Assembly: GCA_016801845.1 (NCBI GenBank)
Contig: CM028910.1
Span: forward strand, 17,948,629 to 18,012,628
From: Polydactylus sextarius
Taxonomy: Eukaryota > Chordata > Actinopteri > Polynemidae
Direction of reading: 5' to 3'
Length of the DNA: 64,000 bases
Shown: piece after piece, positions 47,220 to 60,300 of the stretch
How positions within the stretch are numbered: position 1 is the first letter of the stretch
Layout of the letters: every line of letters starts with the position of its first letter
Notes under the pieces: generated by a model
What the model was told of the DNA's origin: nothing
Seen by the model: only the letters and a program-made list of their open reading frames with translations
The model's database searches: none
Position numbers and translations under genes: made by a program

Positions 47220-50200
47220 TTTAAAAACACAATAAATAATGGTATTGTCTGATTAACTATAAAGGTTTACAGCACTTGTTAAACAATGAAATTCCCTATA
47301 AGAAATAGGGATTTTATTGAGAAAGGAAACAAATGAACACACAATCTTATGAAGGGAAGTTGTGGTCAGTGTTTCAGAAGGCAAGTCACAGGCTTGGTTG
47401 GTGGCTTTTATCCTACTATCACAGTATGAATGACTTCATTTTAGCTCATCATTGTGAACGGAGCTAATTAAGGACTGTGTCACGCACCCCTACCCCCACT
47501 GGAATAAAAGGCGACAACAAATGGTCAGACACCAACTGTATCCACCATCATAAGGTCAAAGTTTAAACCGTTTGTGAAGTCACAAGTCACGCTGGATGAC
47601 TTGCTTGTGTCTTCTGATTTCCTCCTGTGTCTATGTATGTTTATCAGAATATGCTTTACAGCTTTCTTTAGTTCACCCTGAACCTTGAACACATATTTCC
47701 TGATAAGATTTTACAAGGTATACACACAGGTATATGATGATTTCTGAGAAACAAATGAAATAATAAATAATTTTTACTTTGACAATTCATTCTGTGTTTT
47801 TAACAGTGATATTTTAAGTGTAATATTAAAATATTAATACCATTTTGTAATGCTGTAATGTCCGCATTACACCATGTAATGTCCGCATGTGATAATATGA
47901 CAAATCGACAAAGACCAACTTTATCACCAGTAAAGTGTTTTGCCACTCTATTGTCAAAGACCTTAAACACATTTAGAAAATAAAACTAATCATTAGCAAC
48001 TGTTTAGAGAAATGGTCATAAATCTGGAACTGACAAGCTTTTTTTTCTTCACCAGGCAGCTCAGGCGCCACCATGCCACCGGGAACAGAAGAGGCAGTGT
48101 TTTGCCACATGACACAGCGAACACACCACCCTCGCACAATCTGTCCTACACCAGCCAGCCCTCAGTCTTCCCTTACGTCTCCTGTGCCAGGAAACAAGCA
48201 GACAGTTAGGAGGAAATCACACTTTCTAAGGAAGTGTGTGATGCAATGAGAGGGTGTAGATGCTATGTAGGCAAGAACAGGCATTTCTGTGTTGATTCAT
48301 CAGAAAGAAAGACAGATTATCAATTGGGTAAAACGGGAAACCATACAAGGACCTAGGACTCACAAAAGCCTTAGATGCATGTTGAAAGTGGTTTGAGTTG
48401 GTTTGATTCATCCCAGAGTTGTGATTACAAAACAAGTACAATATAATACCTATCAGACCTTGAAGTCCTGCCTTGAAGAATGATGTGTTGTGTGAGGGTT
48501 ACCAGTGTTTTTATTGGAAGTAAGAATAAGAATAATATCAACTTTACCCACATAACATTTTTCAAAAAAGTTAGAAAGTGCTTCATATTAAATAATGAAT
48601 GCATAAAAGTGAGCAAAATGAAAAAAAAATATCAGGAATCAACAACAGTCTTATGAATAATCCAACCTATACACGTAGGCAGTGTCTATGACCAATCGAT
48701 CTACATCTAGGAATCTATTTCTATCTATATCCTTCAGAAAAGCTGCTGACAATATTATTTTTGGAAATGTAACGCATTATGAGACAGACCTTTTCAGTAA
48801 GTGGTTGGTCATCATGTTTTCCTCCTCATGTTTTAGAGAAACGTTTAAGACCCTGAACCATTCAGTAAATTATAAAGACAAGAACTCACTCAGACGAATC
48901 TTGTATCCGTAGGCCATACCTTAACATTACTTACAGCTGTCTTGTGTGAGAGTTGAAGTGTATGAATTGTAATAGAGAGGAGCATTATATAAAACAATTT
49001 ATTTAAAAACTGTTTAAACTGTGAATTGACAATGCAGATGACTTGTTGAGTAAAAATTATATTTCTAAATTCCAAAGAAACCCCAAACAAATAAGAAAAT
49101 AGAATAAAAGAAATATTTTTGTACTCTACAAAAAATGCTTGTTATTCCTATAAGACCACATGTTTTGCCAATATTGACAGTCTGAGTCATGAATCCTGTA
49201 TTTATCACCTTTGACTTGGTCAATATTTGTAAGTGACTTCAGTGGCCTTGAAAAAAACAATAATAAAGAGAACACACCATCTGTCATAGCCAATGAATGG
49301 AGAGACACATGACAGGGAAGAATATTTCAAATATTGTTTGATTTTTCACAGTTTTTATTGGCTGTCATCGCTTCATCTTTTTCTGTCTCTAACAGACTTT
49401 CATAGTGGAGTCACAGAGGTTTGGCTGGCCGTTGTGGTTATGAATCCTGCATGTTTCCTTATTGTTTGCATGTTAGGTTGATGAACTGTTTAAAAGTTTC
49501 AGTTTCACATCTATTAGTTCCAATAACTGTAGCTACACATACATCACATTTAATCAGTAAGAGGAAGGATTTTGTTTTTATTTTATTTTATTTTTTAATA
49601 GAGTATAAAAGTAGGTAAGAGTATAAAATTTCAAATATTTTGCAAAATGCAAAAAGCTGTTGTCTCACTTCCAGAAACAACTGTGAACTAAATCAACTTT
49701 TGTTCCTTTACAAGCCCTTGAACAATGAACAGCCTTATGATAAGGTCACGGTGGGTGTGTGTCCTTCAGAACTGGGAACATCCACTTTGCAAAAGAAACA
49801 ACAGTAATGAAGCCCCTCTCCTGTTCAACAAAACAAATATTTGTTTATTTGTATTGTCAGTAAAACATCTGTAAAAACAGAGCTGGCCTGTAATCTGTGA
49901 CATTGCATAACTCAGACAAAGGTTGTCACGTACGTTTCTGTAAGTAAAGAAAGGAATGTGTTCTAAGTTTAGAGGACTGTCTATTATCTGTTGCAAAAGG
50001 AAAGTTTTGTCAGTGAGATCCTTATTATCAGCTGCTGGTATGAACACTCTGACCTTGGGAGACTAACAACACCTTGGCCTGGAAAAGACAGCTATGACGC
50101 AGAGTCAGCTGCATCTACGCACATTACAGCACAGGTGTATAAAAATGCTTATGAAGAAAAATAAAGAAGGGCACCACGGGCTGCGCACCTACTACACAAT

Positions 50201-51304
50201 AATAGACTGAATCAAAGCAATGTTATGGTAGCATACCGTACACCTTTATCTTTAGGATGTGAATGTGATCACCATTCAAATAGAATAGTTTTTTATCCTC
50301 AGTCATTTTAATCAGATAGCTGTTTGAGAATCTCAAACCCTCTTTCAGCACGACCACACACTATACATCCAGTTTGGAAAGAATCTTTGTCCGAGGGGAA
50401 TTACTACGGAATCACAGTACTGGTGACACATCCTCAGCTGGCAAATTTAAATGTGATTTTTGTGGAATTTCACATCTGAAATAGAGATAGATAGCTTTTT
50501 GTGTCCATGAAAACTTCCTACATTTACACGAGTAATGCATCACACGGGTTAAAGTGAGACAAACAAGAATTATCAAGGGCAGGTCAAGACCGTGGCAGAA
50601 CTAAGTGGGGATATGTTAACTGAGTCATGGCTTTTCAGGACTTTCCAGTCACATGTACACACATTTTAATGGTGTAAGGTAGGAAACTGATATTTAAAAC
50701 CAATGATTACTCAATTAAACTGTCATCATCAGTGTATCTGTATACTCTGTGGGGTCAAAAAGGTCAGTGCATCACCAAGGATTCACCCTGGCAACAGACA
50801 ACTGAATTCAATGTGGCCAGCAAAGGTTTTGGGGGGGCACCTATTCCCTATCCACTGATATCATCTTACCTGGAACACTGGGGCATTGTCTGTGGCCATC
50901 TGTAACTGTCCCACTTTAGAAGTCATTTTGCAGCTATGCTTGGCATTTTCACACTTCAGAGGAATGTTCACCCATTCACGGTCACATATGTGCAACATGT
51001 CTCACCGCCAGACTGATATAGGGGATTAAATTCTTAACCGTGTCATGTTTATGAAGCAACCTTTACCTGATGTGTTTTGTTTGTGTTCTTTTTTGCATGA
51101 GCTGCTAGAGTCTCAGGTGTATTGCATACAATCCTCAACTCAAAGAGTATTGGGTTTCCACCTGGTAAGGCCTGGCTGGCCTCTTTCAGATATTGTTACC
51201 AGGCTACTCTCATCACTAATTCATCTGTCCTCTTCACCACAAAGCTCTGGGTGGCTGGTTCATTGGCTAACTAGGGGGAAGAACAGTGTTTCTCTCTCTG
51301 CCAG
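46900..51304. other. Intergenic region upstream of gipc3
   Basis: AT-rich with long T tracts (47189-47222) and a 14-bp direct repeat (47854-47867 and 47875-47888). No protein or RNA gene is recognised. One or more non-coding gipc3 5' exons should lie here, because the first coding exon is preceded by a strong acceptor; a TATAAAAA at about 50137-50144 is a weak promoter candidate. A G run near 50829-50836 is unremarkable. Confidence 0.5.
47189..47222. repeat. T-rich tract
   Basis: Homopolymer T broken by one C. Confidence 0.9.
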
Positions 51305-51356
51305 AACAGTGCAGGACCAGGGCTCCCGGAGGACAACCACACCTGAGCTGGAGCCA

Positions 51357-54300
51357 ATGCAGAACGGGGAGGCTATGAGCCCGCAGGACTCCAAGGCAGC
51401 AGGGGCTGAAGCCATGGAGGAGCAAAAGGCCCATAGCCACAGCCAGAGTGAGGGTTCTGTTGAGCCCACAGCGCCACCGCTTCCCCCTCCCTCACCACCG
51501 CCACCGGGGCCGCCAGAATACCCGAGACCACGGCTCATCTTCCACACCCAGCTGGCGCATGGGAGTCCCACAGGCCGCATCCATGGATTCACCAATGTCA
51601 AGGAGCTGTATGCCAAGATCGCAGAAGTGTTCAACATCTCTCCGTCAGAGGTACAAAAACCCCAAAATGTAATCAGTCCAAAGCTACTTCTTCTTCTCTA
51701 CTACTCTGCTATTTCTGGATTTTTATCTGTGATCTATGATCAAGATTCTAAAAAAATGGTTTCATTGTCTTCTTGCATTTCTGGCCTGGCTGGCCAGTTG
51801 TTACTTGGTGTTAGGTTTCCATTGTAGGCTTTTTCCATGATGCACTATTGAAGATCATTTGTCCTCACTACTGTTTACCAGACTTTGTTTTTTTAACTTT
51901 ATTGATCCTGGTCAAGGCACAGATGAGTACAACTAGATAATATACTGTAGTCAGTAAACATCACATACTGTATGACGCAACAAGTTATAAAACTTGTTAT
52001 TCAAATAACAACAAAAAAGGTGAGAGAGCAGTCAATGCAAAGATCCTCAAAACAACTTTTCTGAACAATTACATATAAATATCATACTTATTTTGCCCGA
52101 TTTATTAGAAATACTCTTAAGACAGATGGTCATTAACGTTTAGTTCAGCAGTGCTTCATTTCAGCTCATGCATGAAGGAGATTATATGGTCAAATAAAAG
52201 GGGCATTCTGGGGATTTAGTGTCATCTCTACAGAAGCTGTGGTTTAGTACAGTATAATATGTAAGTTAACCCCTAACAATTCTGGGTCCCACATTTTTCA
52301 TAATACAAACATTACAAGTGCCCCGTTCTGCCTTCTTAACCTTTGCTTCCTTCATGTGTTGTAGCACAGGCTCTATGATGTATAAACGTCAATGCGGATA
52401 TCACAGAAAAACCTGATCAGATAAGTAGTTGACTTTCATATAGAATAGCTGGTGGTTGAGGTCAGCGTATAATAATGAATCAATGCGCAGAATAAAATTG
52501 AGAGTTGAGGAAAGACTGTAGTAAAGTCAGAAAAAGTCTTTTGTTAGCAGAATCACTGTTAAAGCAAACATAAAACAAACATCTCTAAGCAAATTCACAA
52601 CCAAGATTGCTGCAAGTTACATTGTTTTTAAATTTTCATTAAAAAATCTGGTGGTTATGTGTAGTTCCTATATATCAATATTGTAAAAATACAAAGAGAA
52701 AGCAAAATTAATTGCTACTACTTTATCATATTCAAAAAAAAAAATGGCCTCATTTAATACTTATCAGTGGCATTATGAAGGTCACCATGAAGGCTTGTCC
52801 TCTCTGTATTACTACGTGCTAGACATAAATGACTAGAGAAGTGATATAATGAGCGTACATTCCATGGCAACCAGCCTTGACGATCTTATCAGGCAACCAC
52901 TGCCATTCATCAAGTCTTCTGATCTCACCGTGTTTCCTTGTGTTATGCAAATGCCCATTAGCAAATTCTAAATGCTAAATATCCACTTTATGGAATAAAC
53001 TGTCAGGTGATCTTCATAAAAACAAGATATTACAAGTCATTAAACAAATGACTTGAGTGGGTCAGGAGGTAAAGTGGGTTGTCCACAAATTAAAAGGTTG
53101 ATTTGATTTGATTTCCAGCTCTGACAGTCTGTAGTTGAGATGTACTGAACCCCAAATAAAGAATAAAAAGATAAGATAACAGCTGGATAGATTACTATGA
53201 GCCATGAGCCCTCAAAATGTCAGTACTGTTAAAAAGTTTGTGTTGTAAAAGTCTGTATCCCATAGTGAAAATGACAATAATTTTTTAAAGAATTGCCAGT
53301 CATGGGGTTTACTGGTCTTGCATAAGAAATCACATTACAGTAAATGGTTTTGTTTTAAAATCAGATATTATTTTGTTATTGGTATATCTTCCTGACCTTG
53401 ACTTGCAGACAGACTAGATACCAGTTCTCTTAGATAATGAGAGATACAGCAGTTTCCTTGACCTCCTGTGGACTGACAGGAGCAACATAAAGGTATAGTA
53501 CTGCTACATGACACAGAAGACCTTGGACTGCTGTCTTACCAAGAAAATAGCTATGAGTTATATCTAACAGGAATTTCTCCAAGTAAGATAATAGTTCACT
53601 AAGGTTATCTTGAATTTCCGTTATGGATTAAAAAGTTAAACTTTAGCTTTGGCTTCAGTTTTCAGAGACATGGGAGATTCAACAAAAACAAAAACTATTT
53701 TATACACTAATCCTCATCCTAAACCATATAAGACTTATAAGACTTAGGGGGGTGCGGACTGGGAAGTTCACTTTTTCAAACCAAGAAGACTATGAAAAGA
53801 CAGTGAGCAGCAATGTTTCACAGGTTCAACCCTAAAATGTTATATGAGCAAATACTGTTATTTATGACACATTTACTAAAATACATGGCATAAATTATGT
53901 CCTGTTCCTGTGTTTTTATTCAGATCTATGACTTAAGGACACTTGACACTTTTTTTAGTGTTAGGTGCTTTAGATTATATGGGAGAGTGTTTAACTGTTA
54001 CAGGGATCACACAACGACTGCTCAGAACAAAATGGCCACAATAGCACAAATTGTTTGGTTCTACTGCCCTCTAGTGTTAAATCTCTGTACAGCCGATCAA
54101 ATGAAATCTGATGGGCTCCATTTGCTTTGCAATAAAACAGAAGGAAGAAAACTAAACACAGGGGTAAAGCTGCAAGATCAGAGCTGAAACAATTGGCCTC
54201 GCTCTCATTTGGTCTGTTTAATCATCTTTAATAGCATGAATTGAAAATGGATGAGGCATTACTGTTATCCTCCAAAGCACTAAAGTACTGCCCTTGAGAT

Positions 54301-57300
54301 TAACTCTTGTAATTAATAATTGCTGGTGAATATTACCAGTGGGGATCCTTCAAAGCTGTACAATCTGCCAAATTATGGCCAAGTTGGCCTTTTGTGCCAT
54401 TTCCACAGAGTCATGAGTTCCATTTACACCAACATTTTAGAACTACTTTTGTCTGCTTTAGTTACAACTAATGTCGTCTCACTTAAATCTGTGCATCCGT
54501 GGTTTTGTTTTCATAATGCTTTCATCTGTTTCTGCTCTTACATTTAAATACATACGTGTAAGAATATGCATTGCATTCATAGACCTGTGAAATATAAAAG
54601 ATAAAAAAAGTCACACAAAGCTGATAATCTTTTCGTTATGTAAGTTATAGAGACGCATTAATTCAACCTTGTAGGTATCTTTGAAATCATATTATCTTAT
54701 ATAGTGGGGTGTTGAAGGTGTTTTTCTTTTGCATAGTTGATAATGATAATTCACTTTTTATCTCTATTTCCTCACCTCAGATTTTGTTCTGCACCCTCAA
54801 CTCTCATAAAGTCGACATGCAGAAACTATTGGGTGGACAGATTGGACTGGAAGACTTCATCTTTGCTCACGTCAGAGGAGAAACCAAGGAGGTGGAAGTA
54901 ACAAAGACAGAGGATGCATTAGGCCTCACCATCACAGACAATGGAGCTGGATATGCTTTCATTAAGGTGAATGAATTGTAGAACACAACAGGCTAAAATA
55001 TCATTAAGAGAACTGAGCTGATAAAATTGTATTCTTTTTCCAGAGGATAAAAGAAGGCAGCACTATAGACCGGCTGAAGACTGTATGCATTGGTGACCAC
55101 ATTGAGGCCATCAATGACCAGAGCATTGTAGGATGTCGACACTATGAGGTGGCTAAGATGTTAAAAGAGCAACCAAGAGGCACGCCCTTTACTCTCCGTC
55201 TGGTTGGACCAAAAAAGGCCTTTGGTGAGTAAAACTGTTTGTTTCTTGTCTGTGTCTGTTGAGCACAGATATGAACTTTGTATCTGTCAAAGCAGCAATT
55301 GAGACTCTATCACGGATCCCACTGGACATGGTGGGGTCTGGAATTCACTGACAGTTTTGATGATAAAGGATCAAATCCTTTTTGAATCTTCTAACTTGCT
55401 CCTCCTTTACATCCCAAGATATAAATCCATAAATATATGAACAAGCTTGTGAAATAATTTGCTTGAGGAGCAGGGCAAAAGAAACAGTCCTTTTTCTCCT
55501 CTCATTGCTGCTCTTAGCTTTCAGCACTCATTGAAAGCAGAACTGTGTGATACTGTGGTTTACAACACTGAAATTTAATATCACAAGCTGCTAAATCTGT
55601 CACCAGCACATATTTCTTACAATGACTCTGGCCATGCAAAGTGTGGGACCGATAGCCAATTCTTTCTTATCACTATGTGTCTACAGTTGATAGATTTCAA
55701 CACTTTGCAGTACTTTTTCACATCTCAGTGGGCCAAAGAAGAAGTTCATTCCTGGTCAGCTGCCAGGGAGATTCGAAAAAATAGCAACAATTATCAGGCC
55801 AGCATTATCACAGTAGTTCTCCAGCCAAAATTATCAGTAGATGCTTAAAAGTGGCTCTGCAAGTAGGCTATTGCTCAGATGGATCTAGATTTCGATCCAC
55901 CAATAGTATAAAACTATATTTGTAGTTTGAGAAGTTGTCTGTAAATCACAGAAATAAAATGAATCTTTGGTTGACAGTAAATTCAGCTCTTGTTTACCAA
56001 CCCTACCTGTGATGTCACAGAGAAAAAAATATTTAGATTTAGTTTTTTTTGTCAAGTCAACTCTTTCAATTCAGATTCTGAAATAAGTTTTAATTTTCAG
56101 CCATTCACAGTCAAAGTTAAAAAGGCTGTGAGGGACTTTTCACCACATTGCCTCTGAGGAGGAACAAAAGATTTTCAAAAAGTGAACACCCCTGTATTTT
56201 GATATTTTAAAGCTTTTAGTTTAGAACTTAATTCCAGGCTTATAATATATCATGTGAGGACCCCTTTGCACATAATGCTTTAAATGTTGCAACTACATAC
56301 ATAACCCAAATACAGCACCTACCCATACTTTTAACCTAAATGTAATCCTCTCTTGATGTTAAAAAATTCTCAGTATCATAAGAAGTGGCCCAAATATTCC
56401 CACTATGGTCCTCACAAATATAGAACTTGATCACACAGATTTGTTCTATTTGTATACACAGTAAGTCTTGTGTAGCCCGAACTTAAGTGAAAATGGGAAG
56501 GTGGCGTCAGTAAAACAGCATGAATAATGTTTAGGCTAATGTGATGAAAAACACACCAATTTACACTGATATAGATTAGATAGCTTGAGAAATATATTTG
56601 CCTGAATTACCTAAATACTAGATGGCAAATACTGCAATGCCTCCTCGTAAAGACCAGTTTGTGTTTTTATACAGAGATTTTATTTTTGTACTTTGAACCC
56701 ATGACCTTTTTTAAGGAACAGTCTGTTTCCAGATGAGGTCATTCTTGCCCTCTTCTACAGAAAGGACATGTTTTACCTGCCAGGGTGCAATAAGTGGCTT
56801 ATTTATTACTTCTGCTTCAGATCATGGAAAGGAAGGACGACAGTACCCTTTTCTGAGTGGATGTTACAGACTGGCAGGGAGCCCAGCTGTATACAACCTC
56901 GCTTATCAGGCAGGAAGCCAAATCCCTGGTCAATGGACTGACTTCCTGTTAATGATCGGCATCATTTTCAGTTGTTCCAGGCTTCACCAGCAAATTGTGC
57001 TTGGAACTACCAGTGTTCAAACTAATAGATGTTTACTTAATTGTTTTATTTTCCTAATTATTCCTAATTTCCTAAATTTTTAAGATCAAGAAACAACAAT
57101 CAAGCTAGATTATATATGATTTGATGGGAAAAGAAATTATCCAAAGAGCTTTTAAATAACTGGTGTGTGTGCAGAAGCGCATGTCATTATCACACTATAG
57201 TTGTGTTTTGGAAGTTACACCAATTTGTTAATTGACCTCTGATAGACAGTGTAGTGGCTTTGTCTACTGTTAAACAAGAGTAGCAGTTTAGCGTCTTTAA

Positions 57301-60300
57301 TAAGTGATGAGCAGCAAAGACACACACACACCCTCATTTCCCTTCATAACCCTGGCAATCATAATTTTATGGGTATACACAAGTAAATTAAATCTCTTAA
57401 TTACTGATATTGCTGAAACACACACATAATGGCCTGCTGCCAAAGTGAAATACGATTTGATGCGATGTGGAAAATGATTTATTACACTAATTAGAATCAT
57501 GAATGTAGGCCCCTACTGAGCTGGGACTTCATTATGGCCCTAAGTCAGGAATATTAGCCAAAGAGAATACAGAGTGAGGGTAAACCGTATTTGCAAGATA
57601 CAAGTTGCAACAGAAATTCATTATCTTTGCCTCCAACAACAGCACTACAGTTGCAATTGTGAATGCCACAACATATAGTGAGTATATATTGAAAAACATA
57701 GTTCTAGTGATGATTTAACCACTGATTCAATCTGAAAAGACAAATTTCAAATTTTTGTTGAATTAGAAGTGAGGATACACACATACAGTGGTAAAATAGG
57801 AGTGGAACCTAGTATGGTGCAATGATACGATAACCCTGAAAGAAATGGAAATGTGTGGTGATGGTGATATTTGTGTGTCACTCTTGAAGCCAAGTGGTGA
57901 TTTTTAAAAAAAATCTAAAACCATACATGAATCTATTGTGTTTTTTTTTTAGTTTTAGTAAACTGACTTTTAATCTTGTTACACATGATTTATAGTAGAG
58001 GCTACTAGGTCTTTCTACTTATTGCAGTTATAAAGGCTGATCCACAGCTGGATCAAACACAAGTTCCTATCAGTAGCTTGGGTGAACGTCCCCATGAAGA
58101 ACTCAAGCCCTGAACGCTCCCAGACTTATCTGGCATCAGCTGATAAGTCACTGTGTGAGAGGCAGCAAGGGCCCCAAATGGTGTGAACAGGAATGGGGCA
58201 GCTTGTATCACCACATTACTTTACCTTCACGACACAAAAATGTGTGACTCTGGGTTACTTACTATAAGTTGACTTACTTTACTTTAACTTTTTTTTTTTT
58301 TTACACTGTTCACTTTTTATACAACTAAAGCACTCAAGGGACTCACTGTCTGATATTCACATTGTTCCAGACTCCAGACTGGGTGGACATTTTTACATAA
58401 TTAATACCTGTTTATTAATTTTTATGTTACTGTTTTATTCCAAAAATTGTATCCCTTTTATACTTCTTGATTTTTCATTGTAATCCCCATATTTTGCAAC
58501 ATAGCACAATGTGAGTGATTTCCTTGGGCAAAGTCTGCAGAAGTTCCAGCTCATGCAAAGTGGTAACCATCAGATATTTGACAATTTGATGCTGGGGCTG
58601 CTACAAACTCCCTCTGACTTAAAAAAAATATGATTCAATCTGTGTCAGTGAGTGTGGAGACTGAGACGGGACCCGTGCCCTATCATTACTAGAAATCTGA
58701 CTATCATGGTTCACTGACTGATTTTATACATATATGGAATTTTGCAGCTGTATGCAGTAGGTCCGTCCTGAGTATCAGTAACACCGCTCATGACCTTTGT
58801 TCTCCCACAGGAAAGAGCTAAAGTTCTCTGTGGAGTCAGTGGAGCAGGCTACTGTACAATTCCAGACACAGATGTGCATTTTTGCATTCCCTTGGGTGTG
58901 GGTTCAGAATAACTGCATGAGAAACACAATTAAACAACTCAACCTGTTTCTGCATTAGCATTAAAGGTAAAATACAGTTGAGGATGAACTGGCCCAGGGT
59001 TGTTGTTAGTTGTACAGGTGATAAAACAAAGCTTTTGACAAATAGAAAATTTGACAGGATGACAGTTAGATGAAAAGTTGGGGAATAAGTGATGACAGTC
59101 CACCGAATAATTGTCGTTTCATTCCATGCAAAACCAGAAACATTTATACTCTGACTCAAAAGTCACTGGTGTACTTAAGTCAGTAGGATACACTGTAACC
59201 CATGAATGTCTGTGTAAATGGTAATCGAATTCAGTCAATGTAGGGATAGTTCACTGGAAAGGTGCGAACACTGACCACTTCCAGTGAACTCATTCTGGAT
59301 GAATCGGATCACCAAGTCATAAGTACAAAATTTAATGGAAGTCCATCCTGCAATTGTTTACTAATTTTCCCATAGTGGTGATGTCCAGAAAGGAAATAGA
59401 TTACAACAGCTGATTTAGCTGAGTAAATTTAACGTAAACACAAACACTGGCAGTGTTTTCATATGTATAAAACAGTGGTTATATACATTGGTTATAGGAA
59501 CTGTTTAGATTACACTCTTGTGGATTTAATGATAAATGAATAAAATGCCAAAGTAAAAGGAAATATATTTTGGAGAAAAGCACAAGACATGAATCATGGA
59601 CTTTTAGTTGAATAGTTATTGATTAAGTAACTTGTACTAGTAATTTTAGGTAACACTAACTTCATTTTGTGAGTGAGAGAAACATTCCTGTTTAATTACA
59701 TTTTACTAGGTATTTTGTTTTCACAGTAAAAATAAAAATCAAGTAAAATAAACATTCTTATTATTTTCAAAATAAAAAATTTCTCAGTAAGAAATTATTC
59801 ATACTATGTTTACTTAACCTTTTTAGTTCACTTAAGTTTTTCTAACTTCTCTATCTTTAAAAAAATGATTGATAGAAGTCACTGGAGGACTGGTACCACC
59901 GGGTCTCTTCTTAATTGACCATCTAGTTAAACTAAGTATTCTTAGTCAGAGACATGCCCAAGTAGCTAATTGTCACTCTGACAGAGCTTCAGAAGTCCTT
60001 TGCACAGATGGGAGAATCTACTGAAAGGACAAGCATCTCAGCAGCACTCCAGCAATGAGGCCTTTATGGTAGAGTGGCTATACAAAAGAGCTGGACCTGC
60101 ACTGTCTCATGTCTTTACTCTGAATAAATATAACACGCACTTCCTTTAAAGGACTCTGAAAGCACCCTTTGGGCAGAACTCCAAACACTATGTCTTGCAA
60201 ATGCCAGTAACCAGAGTGAACATGATAAGGCTGGAGTTATCTTTCACCTTTCAGCATGACAACGACCCGCAGTGTATGGCTATCATTTGACTGGAGTGTT

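Noticed and set aside
50137..50144. TATAAAAA as gipc3 promoter
   Set aside because: A lone TATA-like string in AT-rich DNA with no visible first-exon donor nearby; kept only as a weak candidate.
51890..51960. CTTTATTGATCCTGG-type sequence resembling the 3' end of fish LINEs
   Set aside because: Too short and degenerate to assign to any element by eye.
54064..54077. CTCF-like TGCCCTCTAGTGT in gipc3 intron 1
   Set aside because: One isolated match inside an intron; expected by chance in a window this size, so noted but not listed as a site.
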